From: Nephrocerus scutellatus
Lineage: Eukaryota; Arthropoda; Insecta; Diptera; Pipunculidae
Direction: 5' to 3'
DNA: 64,000 bases
Assembly (NCBI GenBank): GCA_947095585.1
Contig: OX352762.1
Coordinates: 8,163,969 to 8,227,968 of the forward strand
Shown: positions 55,116-64,000 of the stretch, one piece after another
How positions within the stretch are numbered: position 1 is the stretch's first letter
Layout: each line of letters begins with the position of its first letter
Position numbers and translations under genes: made by a program
The notes under the pieces: model-generated
Database searches by the model: none
What the model was told of the DNA's origin: nothing
Seen by the model: the letters and a program-made list of their open reading frames with translations, nothing else

Positions 55116-56699
55116 TAAATGAGCGTTGGAATCGTCGACAAGGCAGTTTTTTTGATTCTTTTCACGAATGACCTTTGAGACATTGTAGTAACTTTTGCCT
55201 TAAGTTCTGGTCGTAGGCGTATTTGACTCGGCAAAAGTGGATATTGCAATCATTTTTGGCTCGTTTGAAATTTTTTATGGTTTACCAAATATATTAAGTG
55301 TCTTGATGAGCGTGTAACAGTCCGGGGTTCCATGTTGTTAACAGCTGCTCTACAACTAATGGAATGTATATTTTAAAGATTACATTACTACGAGTTCTTC
55401 ACTGGCTGAATACCTCCGCTCCGCATACATCATTGGCCATCATTTTTATTTGCAGTCCGCTTGATCTGAATGAAAGCGTCCCGGTGGTAACTGCATCCAT
55501 TAGTAGTGCATCGGATGACTGTAATTTTTGGGGCTTAGCGATTCGACTCTGACAGTCAGCCGCTTATTCGCAACCACCAACTACTGATGACTGAGAAGTG
55601 AGTGAAAGGTTTCCTTTTCATGAATAATTTGCATATAATAGCAGCAGCCAAGCCAAGCAAGCCAACCAACCACTCTCAAAATATATGCACCATGGCGTCG
55701 TCGTTCGACGTCCGAGTGCATCTTAAATAAATGAAATAAATCCCAAACCAATTTGGAAAAATGTAAGCGAAACTCCGACCGGGGAATATGCGCGGTGGTG
55801 GTGTGCCTTGTGGTAAGCGCCCCAGCCAGCCACAATGGTGTTGCTGTGGTCTTCCTCGACCGTTTTTTTCGTTTTTCGTTGTGCTCTGCTGTTTTATTTT
55901 TATTTATTGTAAATTGTGTTTTACTTTTTTGTGGGGCTTTCGTGTATTTTTATTTTTTTTTTTTTTGGTTTTCCATTTGCCGGGGCAATTTTATTTAAAT
56001 TGTAAAGAGTTTGTTGCTGCTAACAGAACAGAGCTGAACTATGCATACAAAAATGTTTACGTGTGTGTGTAGGAGGGATACGACGATGCAGACCTTATCG
56101 TTTAAGTTATTCGTCGTTGTTCGTCGGTTATGAAGGAGGCGAAGCCAAACACTCAAGTCACCATCGCCATCACCATATCTACAAATAATAATCGGTGCAA
56201 TGACGTTTGCTCGTCGTCCGTCAGTTAGGCATCGGTCATTTCGTGTTTCATTTTGTTTTTTTGTTTCGTCAAAAATTTAAAATTCTCATCCACTATAACA
56301 AACAATACGATACCATATGTGTATGCACATAAACGGAACAATTTATTTTTATTTGCATTTTGGGTCATACCAAGAGGATGCTGCTGTATTAATAAAACAT
56401 AAGGACGAGATGAAAATAACCTCGTAGTAGAACGCATATTTACGATATATAAACTGCATAAAATATAACTTGAATATTTATTTCATGCATATTGCATTTA
56501 TTATTAAAAGAAAACAAAACAAAGTTTCAATCCAATCATCATCATCAGCGCAATGAGTTTTTCTGAGAAAGAGCGAAGAGAGATTGGAGGGAAAAGGTGA
56601 TCTCTTAAAATTGAGCACAACCAACATGGACAACCTTAGACGCAGATATCAATTTCAACTCACTGTTTTTTTTTTTAAGTGTAACCATCGTCAACGTCA
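55116..56699. other. No recognisable gene or element
   Basis: Contains AAGCCAAGCAAGCC (55650) and a T-run near 55950-55968. Opposing open frames at 55581-56072 show no motif. Confidence 0.4.
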
Positions 56700-56800
56700 C
56701 CGCGTATCGAACTTGACTGTAAGTTTTGATCGACATCCCTCAAAACTGATAGTTTGAACAGCTGACTGACTGACACTCGTCTTGAAATTGGGGGTTGATA
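56700..56800. repeat. Dispersed repeat family R, third locus
   Basis: TATCGAACTTGACTGTAAGT, then CATCCCTCAAAACTGATAGT and GACTGACTGACACTC match 11290-11450 in order. The TTGACTGTCAGTCAGC part is missing. Confidence 0.6.
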
Positions 56801-57053
56801 AAGTAGGCATTTCGACTTTCGAATGACGTCACATTTGTCGACATTTCGACTAAACACGATTATTGAGTCATACGACTAGTAGTAGTTTCGACTGAATTGT
56901 TGTTTTTTAAGTCGAAACACCTTTTTAAAGTTCGACTGGCAAGTAAATGTAATTAAAATGATTATTTTTTTATAAAATCAAACGCGTAATTAACTTTTAA
57001 GTAATAATTTTATTTTTTTTAATGTTGCTTATTTATAAGATTACTAGATGTTC
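56801..57053. other. Short AT-rich spacer with repeated TTCGACT
   Basis: TTTCGACT or GTCGAAA recurs about eight times between 56810 and 56935, a clustered short motif of unknown meaning. Confidence 0.4.
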
Positions 57054-57728
57054 CCTTGGCGCTTTGCTACCCGCAGACATGAACCCACGTCTTTCTCTTA
57101 CCATTGCGTGGTGGGGGGTGTACTGTAACTTATAACCATATAGTAAAACGCACTAAGCACATAATCTTAGACTTTTCTATGGGCAGCCATAGTACGTAAA
57201 AAACCGAGCACAGAATGCAGCGCGGCGAACAGTACAGCGCACAGTCAACGCATTCGCTCGACCGTTTTTTCGTCGACCGTAAAAGTCCATTCTAAATACT
57301 GGTGAAAGTATTTTGATATCCGCCCAGTAGTTTCGAAGATTACCTCCTACATGCAAATCAACATTACCTCTATATATCTTTATAAATTTTATTTTTAATT
57401 TGCGTCCTACGATGTATTCTTGCGCGTGTTGTAATGAAACTAAATAAATGTCAAAAATACTATCTTGAAACCAGCGCCATCTATCAGGTCCAAATTTCAC
57501 AAAAACCCAAATAGCAACGAAACAGAAACTAATGGTTTAAATCTGAAGTTCCTAAGATGCTTCGTTGCTGAGAAACAAAAAAAAACCGTTATATTTTGAC
57601 AACAGCGCCACCTAGCGAGTTCAAACCAAAACAAAAACCCAAACTGCTAAAATCCTAATCTATGGTGAAAATTTCAGCTTTCTGAGAAAGGCTATCCCAA
57701 TCATTTCAGACACCATTTTTATATATTA
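57054..57728 (-). mobile_element. Helitron-like non-autonomous element, copy 2
   Basis: On the minus strand the 3' end reads GCGGGTAGCAAAGCGCCAAG then GGAACATCTAG, matching the 49657 end. The opposite end, near TCTCTAATATATAAAAATGG (57710-57728), resembles the TA-rich 5' ends of Helitron-associated repeats. Internal AGCGCCACCTAGCG (57604) is shared with copy 1. The minisatellite of copy 1 is absent here; instead there is unique sequence with an 107-codon frame of no known family. Confidence 0.55.
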
Positions 57729-57825
57729 GAGAAGAAGATAGTAAAATAATAAAAAAAATTAAAACTTTTAATCTATTATGCTACTACATTCATTTGAATG
57801 GCGCGGCATTTTTTTTATAGTAAGT

Positions 57826-59210
57826 AATCATCATAATATTTGGCTCTAGAACCGGTTTCAGGTCCTGGTCTCCCGCAAAAAATCTCTTCACCGGTTTAAA
57901 TTCTGAGCCGATGTCATCCAGTGTGGCATCCCTAAAATCTTGGCGTCCTGGTCTACGCCATCCTTCCAGCGAAAGCTTGGCCGGCCATAAATTCGACTGC
58001 AAAGAACTTTCCGAAGTTCCGCACACCGGAACCTACCGAGCTTAATTCTCTTCACAATGTCGAGATTGCGGTCAAGCTCGTAGATCTTATCATTATAGAG
58101 TCTTCGGAGTCGTCCTTCCTCACATATGGGGCCAGCAATTCTCCGTAAGACTTTTATCTCGAACGCGGCTAAGAGGTCAGAATGCTTTTTGCTAAACACC
58201 CAAGTCTCGGATCCATATGTAAGTATACACCAGCAGCTTGGATGTTATGGTTAAATTCTTGGATTTGAAGAGTCCTACGGGCTATAGAAGGCTTTGTTAG
58301 CTTTAAGCAACCATGTGCGTATTTTTGGTTCCATGCTGTCATCGGATGCAACAATTGACCCGAGATAGTTAAAACGATTGCACTATTTCAAATTCGCGCT
58401 CCACTTTTTTAACTGCGGGACCAATGTTGGATCTTTGTACTTTGTTTAGCTCTCATTTATGTGCAGCCCAAGATTTTGTGCCGCCCGCTCGAGCTGGATG
58501 AAACAGCCCTTTGGTTTCTACCAACGATTTCGATGTCGTATGCGTAAGTCAGTATCTGAATGGACTTATAGAGGATTGTTCCTCTCGCCGTTACGTCAGA
58601 GTCTCGGATCAGTTCCTCCAACGCCAGGTTAAAGAGGACTTAGCCCAGTCCATCCCCTTGTCGGAGCCCGTTATAGATGTTTAATGGGCTTGATAGTGAT
58701 CCGGATACTTTTACTTGGCTCATATGTCGTGTCAGTTTATTTGTGATGCCGAATTCTCTCATGGCTTTATAAAGTTCTACTCAGGCTATGCTATCATAGG
58801 TGGTTTTAAAGTCTATAAAAAGATGGTGTAGTGAGTTTTGAAACTCTAGACATTTTTCCATCACCTGCCTAAGGGTGTAAATCTGATCAGTTGTTGATTT
58901 GCCTGTGATGAAGCCACACTGGTATGGGGCAATGATGACTTTAGCTGACTTGATGGATACGCGGTACTCAACAACATTTTACCACGATAATTGCTACATG
59001 TTGTGATATCTCCTTTCTTATGAATGGGTCACAGAATGCCTCATCGCCAGTCTTCAGGCATCGCTTCTTCCTCCCATACTTGCACTATTAGTTCATAAAT
59101 TGCTTGGTGTTTTGCGGGATCTCCTGTTTTAATAACCTCCTCTGGGATACCATCTGATCCCGGGGCCTTCTTATTTTTGAGCCCATTAAGCACTCTGCTA
59201 ACAGCCTGTT
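57826..59210 (-). mobile_element. RTE-like family B copy 3, RT domain to 3' end (pseudogene)
   Basis: From 59210 down: VLNGLKNKKAPGSDGIPEEV, PAKHQAIYELIVQVWEEE, then broken segments DFKTTYDSIA, VSGSLSSPLNIYNGLRQGDG and LVLFNLALEELIRDSD-like sequence. Next is ILTYAYDIEIVGRN, in which the catalytic YADD reads YAYD (about 58527-58550). The thumb and tail follow as EIKVLRRIAGPICEEGRLRR and VKRIKLGRFR, where a small deletion removes the GGHLARMSEEDPAR block and continues LRKVLCSRIYGRPSFRWKDG. It ends in the family terminus near 57838. The most complete family B RT in the window. Confidence 0.88.
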
Positions 59211-60300
59211 ACCACCGACAATTTCGTACTTTTTTGAGGTCTGTACGTCAATACTATCTGGTACCTGTCATAAAAACTGACCCCAAAAACGACATTTTTT
59301 GCTCCAACTTCTCAAATTAAGCTGTTATGTAAAATATATTATCATTTGTATAGCGCGCATTTTACCACCGACAATTTGGCAATTTTTTAGGTCTGTATGT
59401 GCATGATATCTTGTACCTGTCATACAAACTGACCCCAAAAAATGCTATACCTCCCAACAGATACATTTGATGAAAAAAATTTTATCAGTTGTGTGGCGTA
59501 CCACCGACAATTTGAACTTTTTTGAGGTCTGTAAATACAAACTGACCCCAAAAAATTACATTTTTTGATCCAACTCCTCAAAGAAAGCTGTGATGTAAAA
59601 AATGTTATCAGTTGTGCAGCGTGTCTGTTACCACCGACAGTTTCCAACTTTTTTAAGGTCTGTACATCAATATTGTCTGGTACCTGTCATACAAACTGAC
59701 CCAAAAAATTACAGATTTTGCTCTAAATGCTCACAGGAACCGTTGATGTAAAAAATGTTATCAGTTGTATAGCGCGCCTATTACCGCCGACAATTTGACA
59801 CGTTTTTGAGGTCTTTACTTCAATGATGTCTTTTACCTGTCATATAAACTGACCCCAAAAATTTTTGCTCCAGCACCTCAGATGAAGCTGTGATTTGAAA
59901 ATGTTGTCATTTGTATAGCGCTCATGTTACCACCGACAGTTTTCAACTTTTTTGAGGTCTGTACGTCAATATTGTCTGGTACGCGTCATACAAACTGATC
60001 CCAAAAATGACGAATTTTGCTCTAACTCCTCACAGGAACCGTTGATGTAAAAAATGTTATCAGTTGTATAGCGCTCCTATTACCGCCGACAATTTGACAC
60101 GTTTTTAAGGCCTTTACTTCAATGATGTCTTCTACCTGTCATATAAACTGACCCCAAAAATGACAGATTTTGCTCTAACTCCTCACAACTCCTCGTTGAT
60201 GTAAAAAATGTTATCAGTTGTATATCGCCCGTATTGCCGCCGACAATTTGACATATAAACTGACCCCAAAAATTGAATTTTTTGCTCTAACTCCAGAGTA
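59211..60300. repeat. ~150-bp satellite, eight diverged units (family S3)
   Basis: ACCACCGACAATTTG-type starts lie at 59211, 59364, 59500, 59630, 59783, 59939, 60082 and 60234, so units are 130-156 bases. Each contains TTTTTGAGGTCTGTACGTCA, TACCTGTCATACAAACTGAC, CCCAAAAATGAC, GCTCTAACTCCTCA, GATGTAAAAAATGTTATCAG and TTGTATAGCGC. Alternate units (5, 7, 8) share ACCGCCGAC and GTTGATGTAAAAAATG variants, hinting at a two-unit higher-order repeat. Confidence 0.92.
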
Positions 60301-60979
60301 CTTAAAGTGAGTAGAGCAGTGCTCGTATCACCCCGTATCTTTAATGTAAATACAAAACCAAGGAATGAGAAAATTCCTCATATTACGGCCTTAAACTTTA
60401 GCTTTAGTTGTTTACTGTTTTATACAAAAATATGCTATCCAGTATCCACTTACACAGTTAGTATTACGCCAACGCAATTCCAAGCAGCCGCACCACAACC
60501 AGGGGAAACGAAGCCATAGAAATAAATATTATTCTTGCTTTACGCTTCAGTACAGGTGTCTACGAGTATATGTACACAATTTGTACATACGAGTGTATGC
60601 AATCCACTCAGCCTATAGCGTAGGTAGCCAACAACAATTCCCGATTTGCAGTACGCACACACACAGCCACCCTCCCAGTATATTCTCGAAGGTACCACAC
60701 TCACTACTCACAGGTCAAAAAAGGGCATTCCCTCGCCACCGATAGACAAGCAGCGTATTTTTGAAATTTAAAGCGTGTGTCCTTGTAGCATTGTAGCCTC
60801 CGTGCTGTGCAAAATTGATGGACTTTGCATCCCCGACACTGTAAGAAAAAAATTCCCAACTACAGCCTGCTTCAGCTGGAGTGGTGAGAGAGGTTGAGGT
60901 GGGTTAACAGCAGCAATGGGATAAGTGAGTATAAATTTAGAATTTTTCTCTCAGCTTTAAGCGATTCCTATTTAAATTA
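60301..60979. other. No recognised gene
   Basis: A 70-codon frame at 60307-60519 ends QFQAAAPQPGETKP but lacks an ATG at its start and any known motif. (AC)n at 60655-60664. Confidence 0.35.
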
Positions 60980-61227
60980 ACGGGTGATTCATCTAGAGGT
61001 GATTTTTTCAATATTGTTTTTTTTTTTTTTGACAGATGGCGGGTAAGTAGTGTCAAATATTCAATATTATTAGCCATTTTGTCTTGGAAAGACTGAGCCT
61101 CCAACATATCGACTACAACTTAATCAGCTTTATTACGAAAATCAGATTTCTGTGAGGAATGCGTTTCGTGCGCTTCGATCAAGTTATGGTAAACATAATC
61201 GGCCTGTCAAGACCACTATTCGGCATA
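60980..61227 (+). mobile_element. Tc1/mariner 5' end with transposase HTH start, truncated
   Basis: CGGGTGATTCATCTAGAGGT (60981) looks like a terminal inverted repeat next to TTAA. After ~140 bases of leader, the frame reads LNQLYYENQISVRNAFRALR then SSYGKHNRPVKTTIRHTM, the N-terminal HTH of IS630/Tc1-type transposases. It is cut at about 61228 by an RTE family B piece. DDE domain and right TIR are absent here. Confidence 0.75.
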
Positions 61228-61372
61228 CCATGTCAGAGTCTCGGATCACTTTCTCCAACGCTAGGTTGAAGAGGACGCAGGCCAGTCCATCCCCTTGTCG
61301 GAGCCCGTTATATATGTTGAATGGGCTTGATAGTGATCCGGATATTTTTACTTGGCTTATAACATTGGTCAT
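61228..61372 (-). mobile_element. RTE-like family B internal fragment
   Basis: Minus-strand frame VISQVKISGSLSSPFNIYNG then LRQGDGLACVLFNLALEKVI and RDSD, the RT finger/palm segment that precedes YADD in family B (compare 58600-58740). Only ~145 bases remain. Confidence 0.85.
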
Positions 61373-61774
61373 GGTCAACCTACATAGTTGGGAACTATGC
61401 TATAAACTATTTTGAGATTTTGTGATGTCCATTTGTGTATCCGTCCCACAGATAAGAAGATCTTTTGTTTGCTTGTCTTTAGTACCGGGCAGACGACGTC
61501 ACGCTCAAAACCCGTGGCCGTGTTTCCAACACAGCCTACCTTCTTTTTTCATTTACTCGTAATATAATTACCGTTGACTGTTTGTTTGTTTGTATGTATT
61601 GGTATAACGCTGAGTAGATGGAGCTGAAGTCGATATATTTATATTTTTTTAATTATTCTCACTGCTAGTTTATAATAAATAACACATTCTAAGCACAATT
61701 TTACTGAATTTTTTCAGGAAAAAAACTTACCAACAAACAGAAATATTGAAGTTTTATTTCAAGCTCTTGTTATT
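61373..61774. other. No recognisable gene or element
   Basis: AT-rich with GTTTGTTTGTTTG near 61583. Confidence 0.4.
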
Positions 61775-62064
61775 AATAATAATATTCGGCGCGACAGATC
61801 ATTGCGGTCCAAGGTCTAGCTTCTCGCAACCATTCGTGCTGAGCATGTATATTTTTGCACACAAATGGAAGGTACCTACAATTTAAGGCCGGATCCGAAC
61901 GGCGAATTGTGAGAAACTTTTCGTGACAAGTTATTACTCTCGGAACGTTTGTCACCCATTCGCGAGAGGTGAGTCACCGTGAAAAATACTTTTGGTGTTA
62001 CTGGGATTCGAACCACGAACCACCTGCTTAGTAGCCACGCGCATTTCCACGTAAGCTCTTGTTA
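61775..62064 (-). mobile_element. tRNA-derived SINE, minus-strand copy (family SINE-1)
   Basis: The reverse complement carries a B box GGTTCGAATCC (62004-62014). The body (AACACCAAAAGTATTTTTCA, TCGCGAATGGGTGACAAACG, AAATTGTAGGTACCTTCC) and the 3' end GGTTGCGAGAAGCTAGACCT through GAATATTATTATTAATAA follow. The A box region is degraded. The tail and body match the 34546 copy, so the family 3' end is confirmed by two loci. Confidence 0.88.
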
Positions 62065-63179
62065 TTACCACTTCATTATCACTTAACTGATACCTTCTTT
62101 ATCAAAGACATTCTTCTGTCTGCCAAATAAAATAAAATCGGGAAAAATTAAGGATATGTATGAGAATAGAGAAATACATTGGAATTCTCAATAAAAGAGA
62201 TTTTTTCATAAGATATTGCGTAGCAAAGTTGATTTACATTTTAATCGACTAGGGGATCCAAAGGGTTAAGTCGCACGAACGTTACGATTTAAAAAGTTTA
62301 CTTTTTACGAATGCGTCTCCTGTTCAATCCAAGCATTAAGAGTCTTGTTGTGCTCGTAATTTTCTACAGCAGGCCAGCAGGCAACTAGCATATGTGATGT
62401 ATGCGAACATTGGCCCTTCCCAGAATCTTATTTCGTCATTATAACCTCGAATATCACGATTACAGCGGTTACTTTTTATCACCCCCTCCTCCCCATCTCT
62501 GGTGTTAGTGATCGGAACGATGCGTTTTCGGATGAGGGTGAAGTCGCGGTCGTCGCAATGATGCCACTCTCCTGTACACCCCCATCTTCTGTTATTTCTA
62601 AGCGACGTAACGTGCTGGATAAGTGGCTTTGCATTTTGTTGGTTTTTCATTTTAAACGTTACGCCTGCGAACGCTTGCAATGTGCAAACTTCGTGCATGT
62701 GACACGTGACACATTGTGTCCATCTTGAGTATCTAAGCGTCCTGTAATTATTATCAATCTGCTGTACATGAGTTTATGCGAATGGTTTAACGTAAAACAA
62801 TTTCTATTGTGTCTTTGGATCGTTAGCTCACGGTCATGGGAAGAATTTTCTTTGAATTTTAACAAAATATTGAGGGAGATTTAAAATTTCCCTTTAATTG
62901 AACTCTGATGGTTTTCAAGATTTCCGTGTCGTGTTTTTATGTTCTGAATAAATTATCATGCCGGTCTTTGATTAGATTCTTTAACTAAAATATTACGAGT
63001 GCTTCCATGAAAAGTACAAATTATTTTGCTCGTCGTTCACTGTAATTAATCAGTGGATTCAGTGGAGTCGAACGGGAACTGGCCTCAGTATGATGTGAAA
63101 ATTATTCTGAGGGAAATAGGTCAGGATGAGGCAGTGTACAGGCATAAGCCACATAGAAACAACAATGAAAAATGAAAGC
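62065..63179. other. Unassigned; one minus-strand open frame
   Basis: A 120-codon minus frame (62336-62698) starts MHEVCTLQAFAGVTFKMKNQ, with a locally higher GC content and a Cys-rich end (YASCLLACCRKL). I do not recognise it. Its surroundings show no introns or neighbours that support a gene, so a decayed retroelement segment is the more likely origin. Confidence 0.3.
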
Positions 63180-63490
63180 CAACGTGTCATGGAGATGGCA
63201 GTTGGTAGGAATTAGGTATTTGCGCGTAAAAACATCCACAAAGTTGCATGACTATACATTGCTCACCACATAGACCACGTGTTGATAGACAGCTAATACA
63301 ACTCGTTCCTGATGAGGTGCCAACATCATATCTGACCATTATCTTCCTGGTATGGTACTCTGAGCGCGGATTGCATCGCATCTAGTAAGCGATGTCTCTT
63401 ACTAGAAAAAACTACGATGAAGTGATAGGACTCAGCCTAAATGATGGGAAAGCAAGTCCTGGGACTGAGATGCCGCGTGAGAAGAGAAAT
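63180..63490 (+). mobile_element. RTE-like family B endonuclease fragment
   Basis: Decayed plus-strand sequence: FARKNIHKVA, HHIDHVLIDS, ASSKR and KNYDEVIGLSLNDGKASPGT, aligning with RKNIHKAIW, NQIDHVLIE and NNYSQAIGLAINAGRVSPGA in the 28203-28658 copy. Catalytic residues around SDH are not preserved. Confidence 0.65.
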
Positions 63491-63592
63491 GGACCATCAT
63501 CATCATATTTGACTCCACAACCGGTGGTCCTGGCCTGCCGCAAAAAACCCTCCATCGGTCTCGATATCAAGCCTATGTCATTGACCTCCTAG
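63491..63592 (-). mobile_element. RTE-like family B 3' terminus, inverted next to the endonuclease piece
   Basis: ATCATCATCATATTTGACTC then CACAACCGGTGGTCCTGGCC is the family terminus in minus orientation (compare 27500 and 57832). It is joined directly to a plus-strand endonuclease fragment. Confidence 0.75.
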
Positions 63593-63639
63593 CTGAGATT
63601 AACAGACTTCTCCTAAGTGCTATACTTTTTGAGTTGTTT

Positions 63640-63840
63640 GCAAAAACTCGAAAAACTGTCATAAGTAAACTGTCACATCCGGTTTTCAGATTTCCGTCAA
63701 AATCTGGCTGGCCTTCTCGTAGAAGGAGACCTCTTTATTATTAAAGTCGTCGAATCTAGCTTCTAGCATCTGTGAATCGTCTGATGTGTATGTACCGGTG
63801 ACTTGGGTCGATTTCTTCGCCTCTCAATCCTTGCATCTCA
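63640..63840 (-). mobile_element. Possible retroelement gag relic
   Basis: A minus frame reads STQVTGTYTSDDSQMLEARF then DDFNNKEVSFYEKASQILTE. The charged helical pattern resembles the N-terminal gag region of BEL/Pao-type LTR retrotransposons, but the match is by eye only. It continues toward the window edge without other motifs. Confidence 0.3.
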
Positions 63841-64000
63841 GGACTTGAATGTGTTTCCAATCTGTCGACGAATTTCCTCGCCATTTGGAACAAGTGTTCG
63901 GTTATTGGCAACAGACCTGATGCTTCGTAAAGCATTGCACTCGAGACAAATTAATAACTATTTGGCACCCTCCAGAGTCCTGTACATATTCTCAGTACCT

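Overview
The window looks like nuclear DNA of a higher fly (Diptera, Brachycera). The evidence is one clearly recognisable gene with short dipteran-style introns, AT-rich DNA full of TA/CA/CAGC microsatellites, and a dense load of insect-type transposable elements. I could not fix the species. A tephritid-like or other large-genome fly is plausible, because Drosophila euchromatin is rarely this repeat-rich.

Two places look like host coding sequence. At 9557-10306 (+) are the last three exons of a choline/ethanolamine phosphotransferase (CEPT1 family, probably the orthologue of Drosophila bbc). The catalytic CDP-alcohol phosphotransferase exons were not found in the window. At 17074-17221 (+) is a candidate first coding exon with an N-terminal hydrophobic segment and a good splice donor; its later exons were not identified. 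A spliced 74-codon ORF at 12843-13067 sits inside a 717-bp unit with 22-bp inverted ends and is the most unusual coding candidate.

Most of the rest is decayed mobile DNA. Non-LTR retrotransposons: two RTE-like families (A at 622-2085 and 24745-25432; B at 13600-13910, 19597-19652, 27490-28660, 57826-59210, 61228-61372 and 63180-63592), a Jockey/CR1-like family with a FADDST motif (8745, 18430, 38090, 42072, 46070, 53835), another Jockey-like tail (35640), and several R1/LOA/I-group fragments, some with RNase H (21824, 30950, 32660, 39255, 42730). All seem defective. A tRNA-derived SINE family has four copies (25787, 30673, 34546, 61775). There is one solo LTR with a 5-bp target duplication (45795-46448). 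DNA transposons include Tc1/mariner pieces and miniature elements (4861, 42385, 53139, 53369, 60980), several TIR units of unknown class (1, 6150, 8918, 12429, 14197), and Helitron-like units ending in CTAG (49095, 53775, 57054).

Tandem repeats form a third layer. A ~120-140 bp satellite lies at 2985-3425 and 51365-51955. A ~60-bp AT-rich satellite appears in opposite orientations at 29950-30515 and 48750-49960, the latter split by a Helitron-like insertion. A ~150-bp satellite is at 59211-60300. Minisatellites are at 25907, 34828, 45330 and 49280. No rRNA, functional tRNA, CRISPR or bacterial-type features were seen. The layout fits an intronic or intergenic, repeat-rich part of a fly chromosome.
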